Source of the DNA: an uncultured Pseudokineococcus sp.
GTDB taxonomy: Bacteria > Actinomycetota > Actinomycetes > Actinomycetales > Quadrisphaeraceae
Direction: 5' to 3'
DNA: 64,000 nt
Assembly (NCBI RefSeq): GCF_947495735.1
Contig: NZ_CANMAA010000003.1
Location: 310,001-374,000 of the forward strand
Shown: positions 15,874 to 25,763 of the stretch, in pieces
Layout: each line of letters opens with the position of its first letter
How positions within the stretch are numbered: the first letter of the stretch is position 1
Notes under the pieces: generated by a model
What the model was told of the DNA's origin: nothing
Database searches by the model: none
The model's input: only the letters and a program-made list of their open reading frames with translations
Program-made: the position numbers and the translations under genes

Positions 15874-17244
15874 ATGAGCACGTTCCAGGGCCTGTCCGTC
15901 GCCCTGAGCTCGCTGCAGACCCAGCGACGCGCGATGGAGGTCGCCGGCCACAACGTGGCCAACGCGGCGACGCCCGGCTACACGCGCCAGCGCACGGACA
16001 TGGTCTCCGTGCCCGGCGCAGCCACCCCCCTGTCCACCGGCTCCCGCGGCTGGACCACCGGGCAGGGGGTGGCGGTGGCGCAGGTCGCCCGCCTCACCGA
16101 CCGCCTGGCCTCCAGCCGCCTCGAGCTCGCCACGGGCGACGCGGCGCAGGCCAGCACCCGCGCCGGCGTCCTGCAGACCGTGCAGGCGGGCTTCGCGGAG
16201 CCGGGCGACAACGGGCTGCAGAAGAAGCTCGGCAACATGTGGAGCGCGTGGGACACGCTGGCCCAGCAGCCGACCGGCGACGCCGGCGCCGCCGCGCGCG
16301 TGACCGTCGTCGGTCGCAGCGAGGAGGTCGCCGCGACGCTGCGCGCGGGCGCCGACCGGACCTCCTCCACGTGGACGGACGTCCGCACCGAGCTGGGCAC
16401 CCTCGAGACCCAGGTCAACAGCGTCTCCGCGTCCATCGGCGAGCTGAACCGGATGGTCGTCGAGGTCACGGCCTCCGGCGCCCCCGCGCACGACCTCGCC
16501 GACAAGCGCGACGTGCTCGTGCGCCAGCTCTCCCAGCTCGTCGGCGCGACGAGCGTCGAGCGGAAGGACGGCTCTGTCGACGTCATGGTCGGGGGCGAGC
16601 CCCTGGTCACCGGCCGGGTCGCCCGCCAGCTGACCGTCACCGGTCCCCCGGCCATGACGGGCGCGACCACCGCGGCCACGTCCGTCACCTTCGCGGACAC
16701 GGGAGCGCCGGCGGCCGTCGGCGGCACGGCCGGCGCGCTGACCGAGGCGCTGTCGACGACGCTGCCCGACGTCATGGCCGGCTACGACCGCGTCGCGGCG
16801 TCGGTCGCCACGAAGATCAACGACCTGCACGGCACGCCGCCCGTCTTCACCGCCGCAGGCGGCGGTGCGATCACCGCCGCCGGCATCACCGCGTCGATCG
16901 CGCCCGGCGACGTCCGCGCCGGCACCGCCGGCACCGACAACGACGTGGCCGAGGCGGTCACGCGCCTCGCGAGCACCGCGGACGGGCCGGACGGGCAGTG
17001 GCGCACCTTCGCCGTCGGCTACGCCGGCCAGGCCTCCGCGGCCGAGATCCGGGCGAACGCCGCCCAGTCCGCCGCGAGCTCCGCCCAGGGCGTGCTCACC
17101 TCCTCCACGGCCGTCGACGTCGACAGCGAGATGGTCGACCTGCTCACCTTCCAGCGCGCCTACGAAGGAGCTGCCCGCGTGCTCACCGCCGTCGACCAGA
17201 TGCTCGACACCCTCATCAACCGCACCGGGGTGGTCGGGCGATGA
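15874..17244 (+). CDS. flgK: Hook-filament junction protein FlgK (HAP1)
   Basis: A 456-residue hook-associated protein. The N-terminus has the axial signature RAMEVAGHNVANAATPGYTRQR. The middle has the FlgK segment DLADKRDVLVRQLSQLVG (about residues 207-224), and the C-terminus DSEMVDLLTFQRAYEGAARVLTAVDQMLDTLIN is the standard FlgK ending. The length is on the short side for the family. A GAGG ribosome site precedes ATG 15874. Its stop overlaps the flgL start as ATGA, so flgK, flgL and fliW form one coupled unit under the promoter at 15747-15773. Confidence 0.96.
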   Translation: MSTFQGLSVALSSLQTQRRAMEVAGHNVANAATPGYTRQRTDMVSVPGAATPLSTGSRGWTTGQGVAVAQVARLTDRLASSRLELATGDAAQASTRAGVLQTVQAGFAEPGDNGLQKKLGNMWSAWDTLAQQPTGDAGAAARVTVVGRSEEVAATLRAGADRTSSTWTDVRTELGTLETQVNSVSASIGELNRMVVEVTASGAPAHDLADKRDVLVRQLSQLVGATSVERKDGSVDVMVGGEPLVTGRVARQLTVTGPPAMTGATTAATSVTFADTGAPAAVGGTAGALTEALSTTLPDVMAGYDRVAASVATKINDLHGTPPVFTAAGGGAITAAGITASIAPGDVRAGTAGTDNDVAEAVTRLASTADGPDGQWRTFAVGYAGQASAAEIRANAAQSAASSAQGVLTSSTAVDVDSEMVDLLTFQRAYEGAARVLTAVDQMLDTLINRTGVVGR

Positions 17245-18173
17245 GCGGCATCTCCGCGAGCCTGACCGGCGCCGGCCTCAGCGGGCGCTCCACGCTGCAG
17301 GGCAGCGGCGGGGCCGCCCACGCGGGCATCTCCGCGGCCGCTGCCCGCTACTCCCGCACGATGGACCAGGTCTCGAGCGGGCGCGCCATCGGCCAGCCCT
17401 CCGACGACGTCATCGGCACCGACAAGGCCCTCGGCATCCGCCAGGCCCTCGCCGCCGAGGAGCGCTTCGCCCGCGCGTCGACCGACGCGACGAGCTGGCT
17501 CAGCACCACCGACACCGCGCTCGGCAACGGCGCCACGACGCTCAACCGCGTGCGCGACCTCACCGTCCGCGCCGGCGCCGAGTCGATGTCGGCCCAGGAG
17601 CGGGAGGCCATCGCCACCGAGATCCGCGGGCTGCGCTCGGAGATGCTCGCCACGACCAACGCCACCTACCTCGGCCGCCCCGTCTTCGGCGGGACCACCG
17701 GCACCGGGAAGGCCTTCACCGAGGTGGACGGCGTCGTCGCGCCGACCGCCGACCCGGGCACCGGCGTCGTCCGCCGCGCGCTCGCCCCGGGGGTCGAGGT
17801 GCGCGTCGACACCTCGCGCGCCCAGGCCTTCGGCGAGGGCGAGACCTCGGTCTTCGCCGTCCTCGACCGCGTCGAGAAGGCCGTCACGGCCGGCTCCGCG
17901 GAGTCCTCCGCGGCGCTCACCGACGTCGACGGGGCGCTCGGGCGCCTGCGGACCGCGTGGACCGACGTCGGCACTCGCTACGCTCAGGTCGACCGGCTGC
18001 GGTCCACCGGCACGGACAGGTCCCTGTCCCTGACGGCGGCCAAGGCAGACGTGGAAGAGGTCGACCTGGCCAAGTCGCTGATGGAGCTGTCCATGCACGA
18101 GAAGGCGTACCAGGCCGCGCTCGGCGCGGCGGCGAAGGTCGTGACCCCGACCATCATGGACTTCCTGCGGTGA
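17241..18173 (+). CDS. flgL: Hook-filament junction protein FlgL (HAP3)
   Basis: A 310-residue flagellin-like junction protein between FlgK and the filament. It has the D0/D1-type N-terminal segment RYSRTMDQVSSGRAIGQPSDD and the C-terminal helix EVDLAKSLMELSMHEKAYQAALGAAAKV, both diagnostic of FlgL. The typical NVANAxTPGY signature of rod/hook proteins is absent, as expected. The ATG overlaps the flgK stop (ATGA) and the stop overlaps the fliW GTG (GTGA). Confidence 0.94.
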   Translation: MSGISASLTGAGLSGRSTLQGSGGAAHAGISAAAARYSRTMDQVSSGRAIGQPSDDVIGTDKALGIRQALAAEERFARASTDATSWLSTTDTALGNGATTLNRVRDLTVRAGAESMSAQEREAIATEIRGLRSEMLATTNATYLGRPVFGGTTGTGKAFTEVDGVVAPTADPGTGVVRRALAPGVEVRVDTSRAQAFGEGETSVFAVLDRVEKAVTAGSAESSAALTDVDGALGRLRTAWTDVGTRYAQVDRLRSTGTDRSLSLTAAKADVEEVDLAKSLMELSMHEKAYQAALGAAAKVVTPTIMDFLR

Positions 18174-18583
18174 GCGCCTCGGCGCTCGAGGCCCCGCCCG
18201 CCGTGCCCGAGGTGCGCTTCGTCGCCCCGCTGCCGGGGCTCGAGCAGCTCACCCGCTTCGCGCTGGTGCGGCTGGACGAGACGGGGACGCTGTACTCGCT
18301 GCAGTCGCTGGAGGCCGAGGGCGTGCGCCTCGTCGTCCTCGCCCCGGGCGCGTGGTTCCCCGACTACGCACCCGAGGTGGAGGAGGACGACGTCGACGGC
18401 CTCGGCCTGGAGACCGCCGACGACGCGCTGCTCCTCGTCGTCCTCACCCCCGGCGAGTCCCTGGCCGCCACCACGGCCAACCTGCTGGCGCCGATCGTCG
18501 TCCACGCCGGGACGGGCCTGGCCGCGCAGGTGCTCCTCCCCCGCGGCCAGCACCCCCTGCGCGCCCCGCTCGTCGCCGCCTGA
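18170..18583 (+). CDS. fliW: Flagellar assembly factor FliW
   Basis: A 137-residue FliW. The family pattern is visible: an N-terminal strand followed by PLPGLEQLTRFALVRLDETGTLYSLQSLE, the PDYAPEVEEDD stretch, and NLLAPIVVHAGTGLAAQVLL near the C-terminus. In Bacillus, FliW binds flagellin and, when free, blocks CsrA so that flagellin mRNA can be translated. Here it is coupled to flgL by GTGA. The usual neighbour csrA is not downstream; the next gene is an MFS transporter. CsrA would have to be encoded elsewhere for the FliW switch to work, and the CsrA-type hairpins in all four flagellin leaders suggest that it is. Confidence 0.93.
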   Translation: MSASALEAPPAVPEVRFVAPLPGLEQLTRFALVRLDETGTLYSLQSLEAEGVRLVVLAPGAWFPDYAPEVEEDDVDGLGLETADDALLLVVLTPGESLAATTANLLAPIVVHAGTGLAAQVLLPRGQHPLRAPLVAA

Positions 18584-18647
18584 CGGACGGGCTGGTCGCT
18601 CCCGACGGCGGCCGTGGTCATCGCGCGGGGACGTCGACCGGCCTGCG

Positions 18648-18653
18648 TACGCT
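18648..18653 (+). promoter_or_regulatory. -10 box TACGCT for a leaderless transcript
   Basis: TAnnnT hexamer followed 7 nt later by GTG at 18661, the actinobacterial leaderless arrangement. It would start a 22-codon frame that runs into the MFS gene start. Confidence 0.45.
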
Positions 18654-18660
18654 CGCGTCC

Positions 18661-18729
18661 GTGATGCCGGACCCCGCTGCCAGGCCGAGGCCTGCCTCGC
18701 CCCTGCTGCCCGCGGGACGCCCGTCGTGA
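18661..18729 (+). CDS. Possible 22-codon leader peptide before the MFS gene
   Basis: A short frame of 22 codons opening GTG-ATG right after a leaderless-type -10 box. It is Pro/Ala/Arg-rich (PDPAARPRPASPLLPAGRPS). Its TGA overlaps the GTG start of the MFS gene as GTGA, and the MFS gene has only a poor ribosome site, so coupled re-initiation would explain how it is translated. No homologue is recognised, and the peptide itself may be unimportant. The evidence is positional only. Confidence 0.35.
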   Translation: MMPDPAARPRPASPLLPAGRPS

Positions 18730-19946
18730 CCGCCGCGCCCTTCTCCCGACCCGCCGTCGGACGGGCGGTCGGCGCCACCTACGTCGCCTTCATCGGGTCC
18801 GGCCTGGGGTTCGGCTCATGGGCCGCCCGCATCCCCCAGGTGGTCGACCAGCTCGACCTCTCCCCGCGGGACCTCGGCCTCGTCCTGCTCGCCATCGCCG
18901 CCGGGTCGGTCCTCGCACTGCCGCTGGCGGGGTGGGTGATCGCCCGCATCGGCACCCGGCGGCTGGTGACGGCGATGGCCGTCCTGCTGGCGGTCGCGCT
19001 CGCCGGGGCGGGAGTCAGCTCCGTCATCGGCGTCCTGCCGCTCGTCGTCTCCCTCTTCCTGCTGGGGACGGCGAACGGCGCGTGGGACGTCGGCATGAAC
19101 GTCCAGGGCGCGGTCGTCGAGCAGCACCTCGGCCGGACGATCATGTCCCGCTTCCACGCCGGCTTCAGCGTCGGCACCGTGGCCGGGGCGCTCATCACCT
19201 CGCTCATGGTCTGGCTCGGCGTGGGCGTGGCCGCCCACCTCGTCGGCATCGCCCTGCTCGTCGGCGTCGCGGTGCCCCTCGGGGTTCGCGCCTTCCTCCC
19301 CGAGGGGGACGTCGGGCCCTCCTCCGAGGACGGCGACGCGGGGAGGCCGGCACCCAGCGTCTTCGACGCCTGGCGCGAGCCGCGCACCCTGCTCATCGGG
19401 CTCTTCGTGCTCGCCTTCGCCTTCGCCGAGGGCTCGGCCAACGACTGGATCGCCGTCGCCGTCCTCGAGGGCTACGGGGCCCCGGACGTGGTCGGCCCGC
19501 TCACCTTCGCCGTGTTCCTCACGGCGATGACGGTCGGGCGCTGGTTCGGCCCCGGGCTGCTGGACCGCTTCGGGCGCGTCCCGGTCATCCGCACCATGGC
19601 GTCCGTGGCGCTCGTCGGGCTGGGCCTGTTCATCCTGGCGCCCTCCGTCGAGCTGGCCGTGGTCGGCGCCTTCCTGTGGGGCGGCGGCATCTCGCTGGGC
19701 TTCCCGCTGGGCATGAGCGCGGCCGCCGACGACCCGGAGCGGGCACCGGCGCGGGTCAGCGTCGTCGCCTCGATCGGCTACGTCGCCTTCCTGGGCGGCC
19801 CCCCGCTGCTGGGCCTCCTGGGCGAGGACGCCGGCGTCCTGCGCGCGCTGTCCGTCGTGGCCGTGCTGCTCGCGCTCGCGCTGCTCGTCTCGGGCGCCGT
19901 CCGGCCGCTGCAGCCCGCTCAGGAGCGCCGGGCGACGACGGCGTAG
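18726..19946 (+). CDS. MFS transporter (YbjJ/FucP-like)
   Basis: A 406-residue inner-membrane protein with about 12 hydrophobic segments and no signal peptide. The MFS loop between helices 2 and 3 reads GWVIARIGTRRLVTA, and the N-terminal half carries GFGSWAARIPQV and NGAWDVGMNVQGAVVE, as in YbjJ-type MFS proteins related to sugar permeases. The substrate cannot be read from sequence. The GTG start has a weak ribosome site and overlaps the stop of a possible leader peptide. It is convergent with the methyltransferase gene, the two frames overlapping by 28 nt. Confidence 0.88.
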   Translation: MTAAPFSRPAVGRAVGATYVAFIGSGLGFGSWAARIPQVVDQLDLSPRDLGLVLLAIAAGSVLALPLAGWVIARIGTRRLVTAMAVLLAVALAGAGVSSVIGVLPLVVSLFLLGTANGAWDVGMNVQGAVVEQHLGRTIMSRFHAGFSVGTVAGALITSLMVWLGVGVAAHLVGIALLVGVAVPLGVRAFLPEGDVGPSSEDGDAGRPAPSVFDAWREPRTLLIGLFVLAFAFAEGSANDWIAVAVLEGYGAPDVVGPLTFAVFLTAMTVGRWFGPGLLDRFGRVPVIRTMASVALVGLGLFILAPSVELAVVGAFLWGGGISLGFPLGMSAAADDPERAPARVSVVASIGYVAFLGGPPLLGLLGEDAGVLRALSVVAVLLALALLVSGAVRPLQPAQERRATTA

Positions 19947-20596
19947 AGCGGGTCGCCGCGGTAGCGACCGCCGCGCGCGCGCCCCGGCGGGGTCCGCAGC
20001 GACACCTCGGGCTCGGTGAAGCCCCCCGCCCTGCGCAGGTAGTCCGCGACGAGCGCGCAGCGCCCGTCGTCGTCGGTGGCCAGCCAGCCGCGGACGGCCT
20101 TGGTGGGGAAGCAGCGGTCGGAGAAGGTGAGCACCACGGGCGCGCCGGGCCGCAGCACCCGCGCCGCCTCGGCGAGCACCTCGACGGGGCGCACGAGGTA
20201 GTCCACCGACACGCAGCAGAGGACGGCGTCGAAGGTCCCGTCGTCGAAGGGCAGCCGCGGGTCGGCGTTGAGGTCGTGCACCACCCGCCCGGTGGCCATC
20301 GGGTTCGCCGCCAGCTCGGCCTCGTTCATGCCGAGGACCACCAGCTCGTCGGGTGCGCTGCGCAGGTGCGAGACCCAGGACGACATGAGGTCGAGCACGG
20401 CGCGCGGCCGCCCGTCCTCGCGGGGCGTCGAGCCGTCGACGCCCAGCTCGGCGTACAGGTCGCCGACCGCCGCGACCGCACCGTCGTCGATGTGCGTGAC
20501 CAGGCGCTCCGGCGCGTAGAAGCGGCTGTCGGGCGAGGGGTCGGCGCGGTCGAAGAAGCCGGCGGGGAACGGGTCGGGCGCTGCCGTCGGGGTCAC
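19919..20596 (-). CDS. Class I SAM-dependent methyltransferase-like protein
   Basis: About 225 residues. The central part reads VLDLMSSWVSHL, then ELVVLGMNEAELAANP and LPFDDGTFDAVLCCVSVDYLVRPVEVLAEAARVLRPGAPVVLTFSDRCF, a typical Methyltransf_11 pattern, but the glycine-rich SAM motif I is replaced by DLMSSWVSH, so cofactor binding may be altered. The substrate is unknown. Two adjacent GTG codons (20599 and 20596) follow a GGGAGG ribosome site, and I use the second. The gene diverges from a CPBP protease gene across a region holding a perfect 20-bp palindrome. Confidence 0.75.
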   Translation of the reverse strand: MTPTAAPDPFPAGFFDRADPSPDSRFYAPERLVTHIDDGAVAAVGDLYAELGVDGSTPREDGRPRAVLDLMSSWVSHLRSAPDELVVLGMNEAELAANPMATGRVVHDLNADPRLPFDDGTFDAVLCCVSVDYLVRPVEVLAEAARVLRPGAPVVLTFSDRCFPTKAVRGWLATDDDGRCALVADYLRRAGGFTEPEVSLRTPPGRARGGRYRGDPLYAVVARRS

Positions 20597-20688
20597 CACC
20601 TCAGCCTCCCCCGCGGGCGGCGGACGGGCGCGACCGGGGAACGAGGCGGGGCACGAGGCGGGGGACCGAGGTGGAGGTGGTCGACGGA

Positions 20689-20708
20689 GGTGACCGTGCA
20701 CGGTCACC
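20689..20708. promoter_or_regulatory. Perfect 20-bp palindrome between divergent genes
   Basis: The half site GGTGACCGTG is followed directly by its exact inverse. Size and symmetry suit a dimeric regulator of TetR or similar type. It lies 80 nt before the CPBP GTG and 93 nt before the methyltransferase start, so it could control either gene. No regulator gene is adjacent. Confidence 0.55.
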
Positions 20709-20787
20709 TGCGTGGAGCAGGTCCGTCGTCGGGGGCCCCTGGGCGGGACGGACGAGTGGTGGAAGGGGGTCCTGCTACACATCACGG

Positions 20788-21552
20788 GTGTCGCTGCCCA
20801 GTCCCGGACCAGCCGAGGAGCCCGCCGTCGAGGCGGCCCGGTCATCACGGCAGCTGCCGCCGACGGCGTCGCCGCTCCCCTGGCGGCGAGCGGCGCTGCT
20901 GGTCGCCGCGGTGCTCGGCGTCTCGGTGGTCGTCTTCGGGCTGCTCGTGGCCGCCGTCCTCCTGGTGCCCGACGCGCGCGAGCACGTCCTGGTCCTGCTG
21001 GCGCTCGCCCTGCCCGTGCACGGCCTGGCGGTGCTCGCCGTGCTGCACGCCGGGCTCCGTCTGGCGGGCACCGGGTGGGGGGAGCTCGGCTTCCGGCGGC
21101 CGACGGCTCAGCTCTGGCACCTGCTGTGGCAGCTGCCGGTGCTGCTCGTCGCGGCGCTCGCCGTCCAGGCGCTCGTCCTCCTGCCCCTGGGCGCCGAGCC
21201 GCCGGTGGAGGACGAGCTCACGGAGCTCGCCGCAGGCGTGGGACCGGGCCTGGTCGTGGCCCTCCTGCTGACCGTCGTGGTGCTCGCGCCCCTCTGGGAG
21301 GAGGCCCTCTTCCGGGGCGTCCTGCAGGGCGGCCTCCGCCGGCGGTGGCCCCTCGGGGTGGCGGTCGTGGTCAGCGCAGCCGCCTTCGCCGCGGCGCACG
21401 GCGTCCTGGTGCTCCTGCCCTACCTGTTCACCGTCGGCGTCGGCCTGGCGGTCCTGCGGGAGGTGCACCGCACCCTGTGGGCGTCGGTGCTGGCCCACGC
21501 CGGCAACAACGCCCTGGCGAGCGCCTCGGTCCTCGCCGTCCTGCTGGGCTGA
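20788..21552 (+). CDS. CPBP-family intramembrane metalloprotease
   Basis: A 254-residue membrane protein with several hydrophobic helices. The three CPBP (Abi/CAAX-like) motifs are present in order: EEALFRG (EExxxR), AFAAAHG (FxxxH) and HAGNNAL (HxxxN), giving a Glu/His zinc site within the membrane. Members include prenyl proteases and bacteriocin-immunity proteins, and the substrate here is unknown. I start at GTG 20788, before which TACACA at 6 nt could be a weak leaderless -10; the longer upstream frame is Arg/Gly-rich and crosses the palindrome. A second CPBP gene lies at 24503-25609. Confidence 0.84.
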   Translation: MSLPSPGPAEEPAVEAARSSRQLPPTASPLPWRRAALLVAAVLGVSVVVFGLLVAAVLLVPDAREHVLVLLALALPVHGLAVLAVLHAGLRLAGTGWGELGFRRPTAQLWHLLWQLPVLLVAALAVQALVLLPLGAEPPVEDELTELAAGVGPGLVVALLLTVVVLAPLWEEALFRGVLQGGLRRRWPLGVAVVVSAAAFAAAHGVLVLLPYLFTVGVGLAVLREVHRTLWASVLAHAGNNALASASVLAVLLG

Positions 21553-21579
21553 GACGGCGCAGCTGGGACGGCCCGGCGC

Positions 21580-22679
21580 TCAGCGCACCGGCACGAGGTC
21601 CACCCGCAGGTCCGGGCCGACGCGGACCACGTCGTCGACCTCGAGCCGGGCGACGGCGTCCATCGAGGCCCCGGTGACCGCGGTGACGACGGCGGCCGTC
21701 CCCTGCCCGAGCAGCGCCGGCGCGAGGTAGCCGCGCACGCGGTCGACGAGGCCCGCGTCGAGGAAGGCGCCGGCGAGGCGAGGGCCGCCCTCGAGCATCA
21801 CCGAGCGGACGCCGCGGGCGTGCAGCGCCGCCAGCGCCCCGTGGAGGTCGACGCCGCCGCGCGGTCCGCGGCCGACGTCACCAGCCGTCAGGACGAGGCA
21901 CTCCCCCGCCCCCGGACCGCTCCCCCGGCGCACGGCGGCTCCGGGCGGCGTCCGGCCGTCGGCGTCCAGCACCACGCGCAGGGGCGCGCGCGTCGCCAGC
22001 TCGGCGTCGGCGACGTCGTCACCGGTGGGCGGCAGGTCGCGCACGGTCAGGGACGGGTCGTCGGCGAGGACCGTCCCCACCCCCACGACGACGGCGTCGC
22101 TGCGGGCGCGCAGCAGGTGCGCGTCGGCGCGCGAGGCCGACGAGGTGATCCACCGGCTCGTCCCGTCGGCGGCGGCGCTTCGACCGTCCAGCGTCGCGGC
22201 GTACTTCCACGTGACGTGCGGGCGGCCGAGCCGCTGCGCGAGCAGCCACGACTCGTTGACGCGCAGCGCACCTCGGGCGTCCTCGGGGCCGGCGCGGACG
22301 ACGTCGACGCCCGCGGCGGCGAGCGTCCCGGCTCCCCCGGCGGCCTGCGGGGTCGGGTCGGGCACGCCGACCACGACGCGGGCGACGCCCGCCGCCAGGA
22401 GCGCGCGCGAGCAGGGCCCCGTGCGCCCGGTGTGGTCGCACGGCTCGAGGGTCACGACGGCGGTGCCGCCGCGCGCGCGCTCGCCGGCCTCGCGCAGCGC
22501 CACGACCTCGGCGTGCGGCCCCCCGGCGCGGGCGTGCCAGCCCTCCCCGACGACGTCGCCGGCCGCGTCGAGGACGACGCAGCCGACGGCGGGGTTCGGG
22601 CTCGTGCCGCCGAGCCCCCGCGCCGCGAGCGCGACCGCCCGGTCGAGGGCGGCGCGCTCGCGGTCGCGGAGCCCGACCG

Positions 22680-22683
<4 letters not shown>
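21580..22683 (-). CDS. ribD: Bifunctional riboflavin biosynthesis protein RibD (deaminase/reductase)
   Basis: A 367-residue protein. The N-terminal ~145 residues form the pyrimidine deaminase with zinc ligands in HAEVVAL and EPCDHTGRTGPCSRAL. The C-terminal part is the reductase, with RPHVTWKYAATLDGRSA, SDAVVVGVGTVLADDPSLTVR and EGGPRLAGAFLDAGLVD. It catalyses the deamination and NADPH reduction steps after GTP cyclohydrolase II. It overlaps the phosphoglucomutase stop as GTGA and is the last gene of that unit; no other rib gene is nearby. It converges on the CPBP gene with a 27-nt gap. Confidence 0.94.
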
Positions 22684-24329
<1,646 letters not shown>

Positions 24330-24372
24330 GGGCCTCATGCAAGTGCATGCCCCGGCCCCCGCGCCACCGCTG

Positions 24373-24391
24373 GGCCGCCCGGTGGGCGGCC
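24373..24391 (-). terminator. Hairpin between the second CPBP gene and pgm
   Basis: An eight-pair stem GGCCGCCC/GGGCGGCC with a 3-nt loop, 112 nt after the CPBP stop and just before pgm. Loop this short favours a stable terminator-like hairpin. No T tract. Confidence 0.45.
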
Positions 24392-24412
24392 TCGGTGGTC
24401 GGACCCGGACGT

Positions 24413-24438
24413 CCGGCCCAGCAGGCCGGCCCAGCAGG
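24413..24438. repeat. Two tandem copies of a 13-nt unit
   Basis: CCGGCCCAGCAGG occurs at 24413-24425 and 24426-24438, between the CPBP gene and pgm. No function is apparent. Confidence 0.6.
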
Positions 24439-24502
24439 CCGGCCCCGCGGTCTGGCCGGTCGTGGCCCGGCCGTCGCCTCGCGTCCTGGTCGCCGGGCGT
24501 GC

Positions 24503-25609
24503 TCAGGCACCGAGGGCGGGCGAGCCGCCGGGGACGGCGGCCGCGCGGGGCGCACGCCCGCGCCCGCGCACCGGCTCCCACAGGCCCACGCCGTGCGCCC
24601 GCGAGACCCAGATGGTGAGCGCCGCGGTCGTGCCGAGCGTCAGCGGGAGCGAGAGCAGCAGCGCCCACGGGTCGACGGCGCCCTGCTGCAGCGAGCTGGG
24701 GCTCAGGGGCGAGGCGAGGAAGAGCGGCAGGTTGTTCGCGGTGTGGACGACGACGGCCAGCTCCAGGCCACCGCTCTTCCACACGAGGAAGCCCATGGAC
24801 AGGGCGAAGACGGCGATGTCGATCTGGCCGACCCAGTCGTAGCCGTGGCCGACCACGAAGAGCGGCACCGGCAGCACGACTCCCGCCACGGGCCGGCGCA
24901 GCCACGTGCCGACCACCTGCAGCGGCAGGCCGCGGAAGACGTACTCCTCGGCGGCGCACTGCAGCGGGGTGAGCAGCAGGACGACGACCACGACGACGAC
25001 CAGCGAGGCGTCGAGGGGCGGCACCGAGAGGTCCTCCGGCGGGGCGAGCGCCATCCACGCCCAGAGGACGACCGCGTAGACGGGGAGCACGACGGCCGCG
25101 GCGCGCAGCGCCATCGCCCAGCGGAAGCGGCCGGTGACGGAGTGCACCGTCCCGCGCTGCCCGCCGCCCCAGCGCAGGGCGAGCACGGCCACGGGCAGGA
25201 GCAGGGCGAGGAGCCCCAGGCCGAGGAGGTGGTCCGCCGGGTTCCGCGGGTCGTCGAGGTCGACGGAGGGCCCGAGCGCGGCCAGGCCGGGCGCGACCTC
25301 GGTGGCGACGACGGCGCCGACGACCGCCACCAGGCCCAGGACCGCCAGGGCGAGGAGGAGCCCTGCACCCACGCCCAGGGTCGCCAGCGGCCGCCACCAC
25401 CGCGCCGTGCGCGGGTCGAGGTGGGCGAGGCGGTGGTAGGCCAGGGGCTCCGGCTCTGCGCCGGCCCCGACCGGGGTGGGGGCATGGGCGATCGGGGCCA
25501 GAGCGGTGGCGTCGGCGAGAGCGCCCGTCGTGGCGCCGGCGGACGTCCCGCGGGGGGTGGGGCCGGCGGGCGCCTCGTGCAGCGCCCCAGGGTGGCGGGT
25601 CTCGGTCAT
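24503..25609 (-). CDS. CPBP-family intramembrane metalloprotease (second copy)
   Basis: A 368-residue membrane protein, larger than the first CPBP protein, with a ~75-residue Pro/Ala-rich cytoplasmic N-terminus and about eight hydrophobic segments. Motifs are AAEEYVFRG, LFVVGHGYDW and VVVHTANNL, matching the CPBP EExxxR, FxxxH and HxxxN sites. It is divergent from a NarL-type histidine kinase gene with 154 nt between them, an arrangement seen where membrane peptidases are controlled by neighbouring two-component systems; control here is inference. It is followed by pgm on the same strand. Confidence 0.85.
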   Translation of the reverse strand: MTETRHPGALHEAPAGPTPRGTSAGATTGALADATALAPIAHAPTPVGAGAEPEPLAYHRLAHLDPRTARWWRPLATLGVGAGLLLALAVLGLVAVVGAVVATEVAPGLAALGPSVDLDDPRNPADHLLGLGLLALLLPVAVLALRWGGGQRGTVHSVTGRFRWAMALRAAAVVLPVYAVVLWAWMALAPPEDLSVPPLDASLVVVVVVVLLLTPLQCAAEEYVFRGLPLQVVGTWLRRPVAGVVLPVPLFVVGHGYDWVGQIDIAVFALSMGFLVWKSGGLELAVVVHTANNLPLFLASPLSPSSLQQGAVDPWALLLSLPLTLGTTAALTIWVSRAHGVGLWEPVRGRGRAPRAAAVPGGSPALGA

Positions 25610-25751
25610 GGCCCCACTGTCACCACCCTCGCCCGACGGCGGATCCGTCGTCCGGTCCGTTCCCCCGCCCGGGCGCCGACCGGTCGCAGGGGGCCCGTCC
25701 GGAGGAGGGAGCTCCTCCCCGAGGACGATCCCACGGCCCTCCCGCCCTTCC

Positions 25752-25757
25752 TAGGGT
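25752..25757 (+). promoter_or_regulatory. -10 box TAGGGT of the leaderless histidine kinase transcript
   Basis: TAGGGT is followed by 6 nt and then the GTG start at 25764, leaving no room for a ribosome site. This is the standard leaderless arrangement in actinobacteria. Confidence 0.6.
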
Positions 25758-25763
25758 GGCGCC

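Noticed and set aside
18584-18725. csrA after fliW
   Set aside because: No frame in this gap encodes a CsrA-like protein; the only short frame is Pro/Ala/Arg-rich.
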